From NCBI RefSeq assembly GCF_900880675.1, contig NC_044192.1:2444561-2508560 (forward strand): a stretch of 64,000 nucleotides of DNA, written 5' to 3'. The notes under the pieces were generated by a model. The model searched no databases. It was given only the letters and a program-made list of their open reading frames with translations, and was not told where the DNA came from. The DNA comes from Sparus aurata. Its lineage: Eukaryota; Chordata; Actinopteri; Spariformes; Sparidae. The translations under genes were made by a program, and so were the position numbers. Below are positions 13,301 to 24,930 of this stretch, one piece after another. How positions within the stretch are numbered: the first letter of the stretch is position 1; each line of letters opens with the position of its first letter.

Positions 13301-14638
13301 TGTGATGTGTTCTTGTTCTGTTCACCTCTCCAGCTGATGAAGGAGCCGGTGCTGCAGGACAAACGAAGCGAGCACGTTCGTTTCTGCCGATATGCTGCCG
13401 AGCTGACGGAGCGAGTGTCCGGGAAGCCTCTCCTCATGGGGACCGACGTCTCGCTGGCTCGTCTGCAGAGGGCGAATGTGGTCGCCCAGTCGCGGATCAC
13501 CTTTCCTGAGAAGGAGCTCCTCATGCTGATCAGAAACCACCTCCTGGCTAAAGGACTCCACGACACGGCGAACACACTCGTTAAAGAGGCGAATTTACCC
13601 GTAGCATCCTTCTGCCCGAACTCTTCCTCCTGCATCACCCCCTCCTCCTCCTCCTCCTCAGGGATTCCCAGGACTTGCCGGTTAGCTGGCGGGATCACAG
13701 CTCGTATGGCCGGTCACGTTGGGACCTCTCCTGTGTCTTCGGTCGCTGTAGCCTCCTCCATCACTCCCTCGTCCTCTCGTTCCCCAATCACTCCTCACCC
13801 ATCATGCTCCTCTGCCCTCCTCTCTCCTCCTCCTCCCCCTGCTCATTCTGGACCTCACGGGCAGAGCCCACATCTGGTTGGCCGGATCTTGTTCTCACGA
13901 GAACGCCCGGTGGTCCAGTGCAGCTCAGGAAAAAAGCTTCGCGCCCTGAAACAGAAGTCTGACCACGGTGCTTTCATACAGGTCGGTCACACCTTGTTGT
14001 GGTTCTGTTTGGTTCAGATATAAATAAGTAAATATAATAAGATGTAAGTAATATATAAACTCTCTCTGGATCAGACTCCAGCCATGAAGAAGCAGCTGGA
14101 GCGCCACCTTCCTTCCCCCCCGACCCTCGACAGCATCATCACGGAGTACCTGAGGGAACAACACGCCCGCTGCCCCAACCCGGTCACCACCTGCCCCCCG
14201 TTCTCCCTGTACACCCCCCACCGCTGTCCTGAGCCAAAGCAGCGGCGACAGGCGTCTCCCAACTTCACCGCCCGCCTGGGGAGCAGGGTGCTGTACCCCA
14301 AATATGGCGGCGTGGACCGAGGCTGTCTGGATAGACATCTGATATTCAGCAGGTAATCAACCATCTTTGAATGCAGTTTATTTCATGTTAAGGTGAAACG
14401 CGTCTTCTGATGATGGAAATTAAATCTCCTGCAGGTTCCGTCCGATGACGGTCTTCCACGAAGGCGATGGAGACGAGAGCGGCTTCACCTGTTGTGCCTT
14501 CTCTGCCCGCGAGCGCTTCCTGATCCTGGGAACCTGCTCCGGTCACCTCAAGTTCTACAACATCTTCTCTGGAGAGGAGGTGGTCAACTACACCTGCCAC
14601 ACGTCAGCCATCACACACCTCGAGCCCTCCAGGGTGGG

Positions 14639-14703
<65 letters not shown>

Positions 14704-17700
14704 GAACACCTGCTGTCAGGATGGACCTGAACCAGAGTCGGCCAAGCCGCGTCCACCTCACCTTCAGGCATGACCCGCTTCTGTCTTACATGAGCCTGTG
14801 CTGCGAAACTTAACTCGTGTCTGTGCATGAATTCTTAGAGAAAGGCGTTTGTAGTTTAGTTTGTCTCCAGCTTATTTGTTCGAACTCTCAGATATCTGCT
14901 GTATTTTACTTTAAGCTTTTATTGTGAAACAGCAAAATCAGGACATGCTGTAAAACCAGCATTTCCTGATTTTGCTGTTTCATAATAAACTCTTTTAAAT
15001 AGCTCAATAACAGAGGAGTTTTATTGTAAATAGATAGATAGAATTACTTTAATGATCTATCTATCTATCTATTTACAATAAAACTCCTCTGTAGGGATAA
15101 ATAGGGATGCACCAAAATGAAAATTTGTGGCCGAAGCCGAATAAAAATTAAACGCTTGGCCGAATACCGAATACTGAATACCGAATATCGAATGCGGTTG
15201 TTAAGTTTTTCACAGTTTTTTTTTATATTGCATAAATAGCCTAGAATACATTTTTAGACATGTTTTCATCCTCTGAACTCCTGCGAGTGAAGTACAATCT
15301 CCTGCGCAGTTAAACTCAGCATGCTGGTGGGGGGGTGACATCCGAGCTCCACATGTCTGTCGTGAAGCTGAGGTCAACATTATTATCTTTGACCAAGAGC
15401 TCGTGGACGCGAGTTGCAACACTGTCATACATCCGAGAAATACCATCTGGTCAGTATCGCGTAACGGGGCTCAATGTCCTCCACAACACTAAACGGTTGA
15501 TCATCCAAAGATATAAACTCCATCACCTTCTCTGTGATTCCGTTTGCTTCGGCACTGTCCTTCGCAAACTTTTTCGTCCTTTCAGAGACGTCGGGCACGG
15601 ACGGAGTGGGCGTGCTGTGACAAGCTTTCCTTTTAGCTGCTGCAGCCGTCTCTCTCTTGTACTCAGCATGCTGTGCAGGGTGTTTGGCTTTTAAATGACA
15701 AATTAAAGCAGTAGTGCTAAAGGTCTTTGCAGAGACACCCCCTCTAGATAGTTTGATTGAACACTCGTTGCAAACTGCAATTCTTTTCTCGCTCTCCAAC
15801 ACTTTTAAATATCCCCACACTGCCGACAGTTTACCGAAGGCGCCGGGTCACCGCGTCACTGCACGTTGTACTTGCGTCACACGCCACTATTCGGCCTTGT
15901 TTTTAACTCTGTCCAACGAAGGCCGAATGTGGCTTTTTTTGCAATATTCGGCCAAATATATCCGGTTACCGAATATTCGGTGCATCCCTCATTGTAAAGC
16001 ATTTATGGTAGATGACTCTTGTTCACCACTGAATTATTGGCTGCAACTGACATTTATTTTCATTGGAGGTTATTTCTTGATCAGTTGTTCGGTCCAGAAC
16101 AATGAAAAATGTGGATCATAGTTTCCCAAATCCCAAAGATGACATCGTCAAGTGTCACCATCAAACATATCACTTGCAGGAATCAGAAGAAATAAGAGAT
16201 ATTGTTCTGATTGAGTCGAAGAAATGATGAAATACATTAAACCTTGTTCTTGTGTCTCAGGATGGGAAGCTGCTGCTCACCTCCGCCTCCTGGAGTTTCC
16301 CTCTGTCGGCTCTCTGGAGCATGGACGGTGTCTTCACCCAGAAGTAAAGCTCACACAGTTTAACTCACCATGTCAGAGTTTCTCAGGTTGTTTGGACTGT
16401 GTCGTTTAAAGTTCTGGTCTCTTTCTCAGGAACTCGTTTTCAGACGAACACTACGTCGAATTCAGTAAACTCTCTCAGGACAGAGTCATCGGCACCAAGG
16501 ACCAAATCGCACACGTACGTCACAACTTTCCTTCAGTTCGCTGCTCTGTTTTCTGTTTTCTTTAAGTATTTAACCATTTCCCTCTTTCTCTCTGTTACCT
16601 TTTAATATGAAGCATTCAGGCACATCAGAGGAGATTGACCCACATTCAACATTTATATTCCTTGAAATGTTTTTCCACATCATTCTCGTTGTGTGCTGCA
16701 GATCTACGACATCCAGACGGGTCAGAAGACTCTGACTCTGAACGACCCGGCGCTGGCCAACAACTACAAGAGGAACTGTGCCACCTTCAACCCCAGCGAC
16801 GACCTGGTGCTGAACGACGGGGTGCTGTGGGACGTGCGGGCGTCACGAGCCATCCACAAGTTCGACAAGTTCAACATGAACATCAGCGGAGTTTTCCATC
16901 CTAACGGCCTGGAGGTCATCGTCAACACTGAGATCGTATCCTCGCCCTGGTGGTTTTAATGAAACGTGCAGTCAGATGTTTATTCAGTCTTTTTACACGT
17001 ATGTTTAATAGTTTTCTGACATAAAGAGGAACCTGATACTCGGCAGGTGCCACAGATATTTGTGTCTGCAGCGTCCTGTGTTGTTCTGTAGTTGTTCTGT
17101 ATTTGTTCTGTAGTTCTGTAGTTGTTCTGTAGTTGTTCACCTTGACAGCAGGTGTCAGTGGGACCTGAGGACGTTCCACCTCCTGCACACCGTCCCGGCT
17201 CTGGACCAGTGCAGACTGGTCTTCAACAGCAACGCCACCATCATGTATGGAGGTACGAGCTCTGCGTGTGTTTGAGCAGCACGTGTGTCCTTTATTACAG
17301 ACAGACAGACATGTTTAACGTGCTGAATCCTTCCACACAGCGATGCTGCAGGCTGATGAAGAGGATGATGCGATGGACCAGCAGATGAAGAGTCCCTTCG
17401 GTTCGTCCTTCAGGACCTTCGATGCCACTGACTACAAGCCCATCGGTACGCAGCACTTCTGGTTTATTGCAGACTAAATGTTCATTGGTCAAAAGCAGTT
17501 TGACTCAGTTTTTTAAATCAAGATAAATAAATGAAATGTGTGCGTTTGGTAACTCTTACTGACAGAGTCGCTGGTTCATAAGTTAATAAGAACAGTTTCT
17601 TATTAAACTTTGGCTTCTATGGACAAGTCATTAGTATGATGGTGATTTTTGTTTCTTTTCAGCCACGGTGGATGTGAAGAGGAACATCTTCGACTTGTGT

Positions 17701-19339
17701 ACCGACACTAAAGACTGTTACCTGGCTGTCATTGAGGTACTTCTCATAAAGTTTAGCCTCAAACTCACAGCTGATCGACACAAATACAGATTATAACAAA
17801 CTAAACACAGACAGAGTATCTGATAAAGACTGTTGTTGTCTTTCTAATCAGTTACGGTGAGTTAAACTGTCCTAAAGATTGTTGATTGAGAGGCTGTGAT
17901 CAGTGAGAGTTCCTCTCTGTGCTCGCGATGATAAACATTTGTACAAACACATTAAATTGTATTAAAGATTAATTTAATTCTCGTTATGCAACAAGATTCT
18001 ATAATGAATCTTCAGTTGTAATTCATTAAGCTTCGCACACAAAACCCAGAAACTAAACAGACTAATGGATCAATAATCAAGTCACAGAAGAAATTTAAAG
18101 ATTAAAATAAACAGTTTGAGTTTAACAGACTTTATTTGCTGCATTATTTTGTCCCTGTTGTCTTGTTTGTCTTGTGCATCCTGTCCATGCTGCAACTAAC
18201 TTTTCTTATTAGTAATAAATAAAAGATGAATAAAAAAGCACATATTGATATTTTGTCTGTCTGTAGAATCAGGACACGGTGAGCTTGGACACGGTGTGTC
18301 GTCTCTACGAGGTGGGACGACAGAAACTGGCAGAAGAGGGAGACGATGATGATCAGGTGAAGTTTATTGATTAATCAGCAGTCTGCAGGATAATTATTCA
18401 ACAGCTGCACATCACAGTGTGTAATCATGATTCCCGACTCGAGCACTGACATAATTTATCACATCTTTACTTTAATTAAACGTGTCATGTGTGCAGGAGT
18501 CACAAGTTGTCTCGATGCTCGTTGGTTCTCTGTTACTAATAATGAAACAAGTCAAATTAATTAATTAGCTCTTGTGGCTTCTTGCTTTAAAGCATCATTT
18601 TGTAACATATGGTCAGATTTTTGATTCTCCCCCTGATCTGACGTCCTGGTCCTGATCTGACGTACAACAGGTCCCACAGCTAACTGAGCTATGAGCTAAT
18701 TAGCAAACAGGAGCTAGCTATAAAGATAGCTAGCAACATAACTCTGGTTAACTGCTGCCTGCTTTATTTCTGGATCTCCCTTTGAATTCTGGCCTTATGT
18801 CACAAATGATGTTAATGTTTCGTCAGATAAATTGACTCAACAACTGTTCTGTTTTCTCTTCCAGGATGATGAAGACCAGGATGATGATGATGATTCCTCA
18901 GACACAGATGACGACGATGATGATGACGATGATGATATCGACACAGACCCGCTCATAGAGGAACTGGAGAACAACGATGACCCAGAGAACGAGGACCGAG
19001 TCAACTCTCCCACGGATGAAGAGGTACCTGATCTCCACCTGGTCCACTGACAGATTCAGAAGTCTCTTGCAGTGCCTCAGTGGTTTGTAGATTTTACTCT
19101 GAAGGAATCGTCAGTAAAGTTTCTTTAAATTCTCCCTCAGGTTGCAGAACTTCTTGGCAGCAACAGCGACGACGACAACAGTGATGATGACGACGACTCG
19201 GAGAACTCAGACCAGTCGTTCAGAAGTGATGATCCAAGTAATCCAGACTGTGAGTAACACTGACGGTTCATCCGCTCACCATCAGAGAATTGTTTGGTCA
19301 CTTTCACACGAGAAGTTCAGGTGTTTTACAGTGTTTCTG

Positions 19340-19375
<36 letters not shown>

Positions 19376-19445
19376 TCACTATCCAGACCAGTCAGATGAG
19401 GAGATCCGTATCCTTCGGTCCCTCAGAGACAGGTGGTTCTCCTGA
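4339..19445 (+). CDS. dcaf1: DDB1- and CUL4-associated factor 1 (DCAF1/VPRBP), 29 coding exons
   Basis: Substrate receptor of nuclear CUL4-DDB1 (and EDD-type) ubiquitin ligases. Coding exons: 4339-4529, 4617-4693, 4859-4932, 5429-5542, 5688-5825, 5985-6590, 6715-6816, 8098-8256, 8383-8562, 8662-8771, 10572-10668, 10764-10930, 11015-11139, 11234-11310, 11563-11727, 12896-13051, 13334-13981, 14075-14352, 14435-14633, 16261-16343, 16430-16514, 16702-16935, 17159-17252, 17341-17445, 17663-17736, 18267-18356, 18865-19023, 19141-19249, 19387-19445. All junctions are GT-AG and the frame closes over 1584 residues (human about 1507). Residues about 903-935 form the LisH motif, followed by a Ser/Pro-rich linker. 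WD40-like repeats begin near residue 1115. Two WDxR boxes, WDVR at 16828-16839 and WDLR at 17159-17170, are the DDB1-contact motifs. A long Asp/Glu tail ends the protein. The start is the first ATG after the exon-2 acceptor. In-frame ATGs at 4420 and 4432 are alternatives nearer the human N-terminus. No disabling lesion seen. Confidence 0.96.
4362..4440 (+). repeat. In-frame short tandem repeat at the DCAF1 N-terminus
   Basis: GTCGGCTGCC/GTGTCGGCT words recur within coding exon 1 and encode an Ala/Val/Ser-rich stretch of about 25 residues upstream of the conserved DAKADLATLLDEWEE segment. Human DCAF1 lacks it, from memory of the family. It may be a lineage-specific extension or 5' UTR if translation starts at 4420 or 4432. 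Confidence 0.6.
8966..9552. mobile_element. Decayed GC-ended DNA-transposon remnant (DCAF1 intron)
   Basis: Left part AGAGCCCTGCGCGGGAC and right part GGGTCCCGCGGGTTG, with repeated CCCGCTCCCGC words on both sides of an AT-rich core, suggest a nonautonomous element whose right terminus is truncated. No coding capacity; class is inference. Confidence 0.45.
9720..10353. mobile_element. MITE with perfect 12-bp terminal inverted repeats (DCAF1 intron)
   Basis: CAGGGTTCGTAC at 9720-9731 is exactly complementary to GTACGAACCCTG at 10342-10353. TATACA directly abuts both ends, a probable target duplication. GTGCTTGAA words recur on both sides as sub-terminal repeats. CAG...CTG ends fit hAT. 634 bp, noncoding. 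Confidence 0.7.
11863..12751. mobile_element. Fold-back TTAA element with 285-bp inverted arms (DCAF1 intron)
   Basis: TTAA at 11863-11866 and 12748-12751 flanks an 881-bp element (11867-12747). Bases 11867-12151 are the near-perfect reverse complement of 12463-12747; I see only a few mismatches. Weaker inverted similarity continues inward (GGGAAGTCCCGAC near 12201, GTCGGGACTTCCCC near 12399). TTAA target duplication suggests piggyBac- or Kolobok-type mobilisation. No transposase; the open frames here are by-products of the palindrome. It sits sense-neutral in the intron between exons ending 11727 and starting 12896. Confidence 0.85.
14641..14699 (+). repeat. (CA)n microsatellite
   Basis: About 29 CA units immediately after the splice donor at 14634; intronic. 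Confidence 0.95.
14920..14987. repeat. Inverted repeat, 31-bp arms
   Basis: TATTGTGAAACAGCAAAATC... is repeated as its reverse complement ...GATTTTGCTGTTTCATAATA with two mismatches and a short loop. Intronic; could be the tip of a fold-back MITE. Confidence 0.75.
15010..15092. repeat. Inverted repeat around a TAGA microsatellite
   Basis: ACAGAGGAGTTTTATTGTAA at 15010 is complementary to TTACAATAAAACTCCTCTGT ending at 15092. (TAGA)n and (TATC)n tracts extend the arms toward the loop. It lies just left of the hAT remnant at 15103. Confidence 0.75.
15103..15989 (-). pseudogene. hAT transposon remnant with BED zinc-finger transposase N-terminus
   Basis: Ends AGGGATGCACC (15103-15113) and GGTGCATCCCT (15979-15989) are inverted repeats, with GCCGAATA/TATTCGGC sub-terminal words typical of fish hAT elements. 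A 131-codon minus-strand frame (15425-15820) encodes C-x2-C ... H-x4-H spacing (CNECS, then HLKAKH) of a BED-type finger, as in ZBED/Charlie transposases. The DDE and dimerisation parts are missing, so it is an internal-deletion derivative. Located in a DCAF1 intron in antisense. Confidence 0.7.
19340..19373 (+). repeat. (GT)n microsatellite
   Basis: GT run in the last DCAF1 intron, about 13 bases before the acceptor of the terminal coding exon. It replaces part of the usual pyrimidine tract. Confidence 0.9.
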
Positions 19446-22000
19446 CCTGAACACAACTTGAACCCCAACAAGGACTTTTTTCCCCTTTTTTAAAACCATC
19501 ATTTCTCATTTCATCAGGCAAGTTGACTGTGAACACACTGATGGGATGTTGTCTCTCTGTACTCTGAACTTCAGAGAGACTGATGGTGAATAAATGCTTC
19601 CCAAAGATCACGGTGCTCAGATGAATACTGACTTTCACTCTCTGCTGTGTTTCAGCCGGAGGGAGATTCGTGAATAAAAAATATTTATGATGTTTTACGT
19701 GGAAGATTTAATGTTGCTCCGCTCCAAAAGAGACGCTTTGTTTTGTTACTAACCTGTTCTGTTGAGCTCAGAGTTGAATTCATCGACTGAAGCACCCGAC
19801 AGATGAATCCTTTAGGTTTAATCTTAAATGTTACTTAGAGCCATAAGAGGAAAACTAAACAGTGTGTTATCCACCGGTCAGACATCATCTCTTTACATCC
19901 TCAGAGAACTTTGGCCCAGTTCAGACCCGGTGACATCGTCCTGAATGATCCGACTGCTCGGCTGCTTCTTTGTCCCCGTGGAGAAAGTTACCAGACTCCC
20001 TTAACAAATGTGTCCGTTTAGTGAGTCGTTGAGTTGGAGACACTTTATAAACTCTGTGAAACTCTGTCTCTGACTCATTCTGCATTATTTGGACCTTCTT
20101 GTAAATTCGGCAAATGTAAAACATTAAGTTCTTTATTTATTTATTGAATTATTTTGGTCTGTTCTTCGAGCTGTCCACTCGTTATCGGATCACTCAGGAC
20201 GGATGTTGACATCAGATCTGAACAGTGTTCTCTCTGCAGTCTTCTTTTCTAAATGATGAAAGTTAAAAGCCAAATAATCAGAAAGGCTCGTTGAGTTTTC
20301 CTCATTTTGCAGCAATAAAAACTTGGATGCACTGAAAACACTTCTGAGCCTCAAACACATTAAAATGTAAAGTCCCAGGTATTTTCTGTACAGATTTAAA
20401 GACACACAGAAGTCCTCTCTCTTAACTTTCAGGTATAAGAATTTTTCTATGCACATAATAAAAGTACTTGTTTTAATATCAGATGTTTGCAGCAGGCTTC
20501 CACTGCACTGATGCTCCAGTCTGCAGTTACATTCTGTATAATTTCCCCTTAAGTTATAAAACAAAAACACATTTTAAATGAGGATAACCGACATGGAAGT
20601 GTTTAATTTGTGTTTTCTAATGTTTTTCAAAGTCGGATAATTTTGTTGGATTTATTTATTTTGACTGTTTCTGATTGAATTGGATTTATTTTAGTTTATC
20701 TTTGTAGGACTTGATGGTTTTTACATACTGAGAGAAACTGAGGGATCTTTTGTCTTCATCTACATTTAATTTAAAAAATTTTTTTTTTTAACTGGCAGCA
20801 CGAAGCCGACTGAAAATCCTTTAAATTAACTGATAAAACAAATTAAAGTGTCTTTAGAGGAAAAGTGTAGCAAGAAATATAAACTCAGTGACAGTAAAAC
20901 AGAGTTGCAGCATTCTGCTAAACAACTGAAGCAGCTGGAGACTTGATTTAAAACAGAGAAACAACCAGAAAGAGAATTTAATTTTGCCCATTCTGAAGCC
21001 AGAATCTGCTGTAAGTCCATCTGAAGTGGATGCATGAACTTGACACATTGAGGATCAATTTGTAATTTCTGAGTTTCCTGAGACGAGAATCAGGAGCCGT
21101 ACAGCACAATTTTGTGTTGTTTGGTTGTTTTAAAACAAGTCTCCAGCTACCAAACTTCACCTGACTTTCCGTCAACATGGAGGTGAGGAATTTTTGGGTG
21201 AACCGTTAATTTAAAAGGTTTTGATAAAGACAGGAAACCGTCAAAGCTCTCAGGCAGTTCGTCACTTCCTGTTAGCATTTCACGACTGATGGCTGCTGGT
21301 TGGATGTTTGTAGCAGCTGATGATGCATAATGTCATAATTTACACAAACATGTTGGATGTTGTTTGATCATCAGCTGCTACAAGGTTTCAAACACACGGT
21401 GGGAAAGTCAGATTTTGTATTAATAACAATTTTTCACATTTTCATTTCACAGTGTGATTACCTCACCGCCGAACAGTCGACCTTTGACCCTCAGTGGGTG
21501 TGGTCATTACGGGTTAGCATCACAGCCGGTGTTGGACCGTCTCTGACTCTCTGAGCTCGTGTCTGTTCATGATGTCAATGACTTTTGTTGCACCAACGTC
21601 AGACGTGTTGGAAGCTTTCAGACCAACGTTACGCTGCGTCAAACAATCAGCAACATGTTTCACAAAGCTGTGAGCGACCTGGATGGAGTCCCGTGGCCGT
21701 GTGGAGGGATTTATTTTGTTTTGTTTTTGTTACTGGTTGTTCTGGTGTTAAACCAGTCGACATCACTGCTGCGGGATGAAAACTGAACACCACAGATTTG
21801 TTCTTTGTACGTGACGTTTGTGGAGCTCCAGAGACGTTCAGTGTTTCATCCTGCAGCAGCTCTTCAGAGCCACAGAATCTACACCTGTACAAGAGATTGT
21901 TTTGTCTATAAATCTGCTTTTCTGGTTGTAAATGGTTGATATCAGTATATACTTGAGTTCATAAGTTCTACTTTAATAATAAAAGACCTCCCCTCTTGTA
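19446..22000 (+). other. DCAF1 3' UTR and downstream DNA
   Basis: AATAAA occurs at 19589-19594 and 19673-19678, so a short 3' UTR of about 150-260 nt is possible. A further AATAAA at 21978-21983, followed by a T/G-rich stretch, could end a long isoform. No convincing coding frame lies between. Which signal is used cannot be told from sequence. Confidence 0.5.
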
Positions 22001-22839
22001 ACTTTTGTGAGGCGTATCATTACAGCCTGCATCGTTTTGACTTAATTGATTTAATTTAATTTCTTTAAGAGACATTTTGGTGAATGTAGTCCGTCTCATC
22101 AGCAGGTAATGAAGCATCATATTAGAAACTTCTATGAAAGAACTGAAAAGCTGAACTTTTTGTGTCGTTACATGAATCAGCCACTAGAGGTCAGAGTTAC
22201 ATTGTAACCATCAGGTAACTAACGTGAAACAAAACGTGAAAAGAGTTTTATAATAAACTCTTTTTCTTCCTACATATCTAATTGGTTTGATTGGAATTGA
22301 TAGAAATGCACAAAGAGATGATAACAACTGTATAATTATGTATAAAAGATCATTTCTCATGCAACTTAATATTACTGATGAACTTAAAAACATTTCTTAG
22401 AACCTTTAAATACTTAAAAGGTCATTTCACCTTAAAATCAAAGATATTAAATGTTCTTCTCACCTGTAGTGCTGTTTATCTGTTGGGACCGTTTTGGAAA
22501 CTTTAGGAGATATTAGCAGTAAAGATGTTTGCCTTCTCTCATATATAGAAACTATTGTGTGCAGACGACAACGAGGCTTCATAATGAATTCATGTGATAA
22601 GAGATGGAGAGATTCTAACTCGCTCAGACATTATTAAACAATACTTGTTTCTAAATCAATCATTCCCAAAGTAGGAATAGGTAATGCAGGTGATGGAAGC
22701 TCTGGTCTCCACTGCAGAAAAATGTAGATATCACGTATAGTCAAAGCTTTGACGATGCCACTGAGAGACATTAGACTCCATCAAGAGACTCAACATGTTC
22801 TTTAAAAATCAGGGTGAGCAGGATTAAAACCACAACAGA
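22001..22839. other. Intergenic DNA, nothing recognised
   Basis: AT-rich sequence without a supported gene, RNA or clear repeat. Confidence 0.5.
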
Positions 22840-22996
22840 GAGTAATTCAAAAAAGGGTTTATTAAGTAAATAGCCAGTAAAGACAACAGCACTCACTGTC
22901 TCTAAACACTATCTGCTGCTTCAGGCTCCTGTCGTGGCTCGTCTGGTCGGTCCGACCGCTCGTCTTCAGGGTTCTTCATTTCGACTTGTCAGTCAC
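22840..22996 (-). CDS. Possible terminal exon of an unidentified minus-strand gene
   Basis: On the minus strand a strong pyrimidine tract and CTGCAG acceptor (boundary 22997/22996) is followed by a short frame encoding V-T-D-K-S-K and a stop. A plausible 3' UTR and AATAAA (plus-strand TTTATT at 22858-22863) come next. Upstream exons, at higher coordinates, were not found. It may be the tail of a gene converging on DCAF1, a noncoding RNA, or chance. Confidence 0.3.
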
Positions 22997-23028
22997 CTGC
23001 AGGAAGAAAAAGAGGAGCAGTGGTAGTC

Positions 23029-23480
23029 TGATGTTTCTTTGTGGAGGCTTTTGTGTTTGTGGAAGTTTTTGTGTGTTTGTGTAGATTTTTGGGTGTGTTT
23101 GTGGAGGTTTTGTGTTTATTTGTGGTTGTTTTGTGTTTGTAGAGGTTTTCACATTTGTTTGTGGAGGTTTTGTGTTTTGCGTTTGTTTGTGCAGGTTTTG
23201 TGTTTGTTTGTGGAGGTTTTGTGTTTGTGGTCGTTTTGTGTCTCTGCAGGTTTTGTGTCCATTTGTGGTCATTTTGTGCCTGTTTGTGGTCGTTTTGTTT
23301 GTTTGTGCAGGTTTTGCGTTTGTTTGTGGGGGTTTTGTGTTTTGCGTTTGTGGAGGTTTTGTGTCTGTGGTCGTTTTGTGTTTGTTTGTGCAGGTTTTGT
23401 GTTTGTTTGTGCAGGTTTTGTGTGTTTGGGGAGGTTTTGTGTGTTTTGATAGGATTTGTGTTTATTTGTGTTTGTTTGTT
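23029..23480 (+). repeat. GT-rich imperfect minisatellite
   Basis: Irregular copies of GTTTGTGGAGGTTTTGTGTTT and GTTTGTGCAGGTTTTGTG, units of about 15-30 bases. The plus strand is almost free of C and A, a strong strand asymmetry. The overlapping Cys/Phe/Val-rich frames (+) and Lys/Thr/Asn-rich frames (-) are products of the repeat. Confidence 0.85.
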
Positions 23481-23514
23481 TGAAACGTGTACATACAACG
23501 ATCCGCCACAAGAT

Positions 23515-23840
23515 TAAACCAATGACTGGTGAAATAAATAACATTGATCGTCTTGTGACAATGTCACGTTCTGCTGGGAAACCTTGAGTCCTGGCCTTCA
23601 CATCGACGCCTCTTTGAGAAGCACCAGGCACCCAAACTCTGCTGCAGACCAAGTGCAGCCACTCATGGCAAGGACACTCCTCAGTGGCAGTGGCCCCCCA
23701 GCAGGACAATGTAGCTGCATCACTGCAAAAACTGCTCAGGAACGACCCGAGGAACGTGACGAAGACCTCAAAGTGTCAACCTGGCCTCTGAATTCCCCAG
23801 ATCTCAAAACAACTGAGCATCCATTGGATGTACCATGAAC
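23515..23840 (+). pseudogene. Decayed Tc1/mariner-type (DDE_3) transposase fragment
   Basis: The plus frame contains a QPLMA segment, then an NSPDL box followed by an E-H motif, matching the C-terminal catalytic region of IS630/Tc1 transposases (consensus NSPDLNPIE). Stops and substitutions show it is dead. It is mirrored by an inverted relative at 23885-24190. Confidence 0.65.
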
Positions 23841-23884
23841 CAAGACCGATCCATGGGGGCCCCAACATGGATGGGACTTGGCTC

Positions 23885-24190
23885 TGGCACATCCCACAGA
23901 TGGTCAACTGGTTTGGGATCTGAGGAATTCAAAGGCCAGTTCATGTTCATTGGACCATTCCTGAGCCGTTTTTGCGGTGGTGCAGGTGCAGGTATCCTGC
24001 AGGGGGGGCACTGCCATCAGGAGTGCTGTTGCCATGAGGGGGTGTACCTGATCTGCAACCATGTTTGTGTGGATGATACTCGTCAGAGAGGCTTCCACAT
24101 AACTGCCAGGACTCAAGAGTTTCCAGCAGAACATTTGATTGTAACAAGATGATCAATGCTCACTTCACCTGTCAGTGTTTCAATATTCTG
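23885..24190 (-). pseudogene. Inverted partner of the Tc1/mariner-type fragment
   Basis: Reverse complement of this stretch aligns by eye with 23515-23812, including the SWQL/GVLA-like start, the DQVHPLMAT segment and AKTAQEW. Together the two form a diverged inverted repeat of about 300-bp arms around a 70-bp centre. Confidence 0.6.
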
Positions 24191-24199
24191 GCTGATGGT

Positions 24200-24930
24200 G
24201 TGTATACATGTTTTGTGTCTGTTTGTGGAGGTCCTGGGTCTATTTTTGTCGGTTTTGAGTCTCCTTGTGGAGGTTACAGTCCCTACCTCAGTTTTATTTA
24301 ACCTGAAATCACTTTTCATAATTTGTTTAATCAGAGTATTAATTTAAGTTAATGGGTAAAGTGTCAGTGTAAATCTGAACATTTACATTAGTGTAAACTT
24401 ACTCTGTACGTTCATTTAAGTAGTGTACTTTAGTACAATTGAGGTACACGTGCTGTTCTTGAGTTTTTCTATTTTCACAACTGATTTACAATTAATATGT
24501 TCACTGCACATTATTTAACCGCTTGCATTTTACAACATCAGTCAATAGTAACTTTGCAGATTATTATAATTACGAAGCGAATTAAAGCCACACTATAATG
24601 TCGGCATACTCTTAAAGTAGTCCTAGAGAAAGATAGATGAGTCTCATTTTCAGGTTGTCAAATAACGACCTTCCTGGGCTGTTAGCAGAACTCATAGAGA
24701 GTTGAGTTGTAGACGGTTTGAAGACATCTATTTTTATATACATTTTATTTCAAGATATATTTTTCTATATATTTTTTTAATGTTTATCCAGTAGCTGTAA
24801 AAACACTCCTTGAATCCTATGGGTGTTGAGGTGGGGCCTAAGTCTGCTCTGGTTGGTCAGTTCTACTGGTGGTTCACTGCACTTCTACCATGAATATGAC
24901 CAACAGACTGAACGCACAATCACTCATAGG
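24200..24930. other. Intergenic DNA, nothing recognised
   Basis: No supported gene or clear repeat, apart from short GTTTGTGGAGG words (24220-24275) reminiscent of the minisatellite. Confidence 0.45.

Noticed and set aside
23039..23709. Long Cys/Phe-rich and Lys/Thr-rich frames at 23.0-23.7 kb
   Set aside because: Products of a low-complexity GT-rich minisatellite on both strands.
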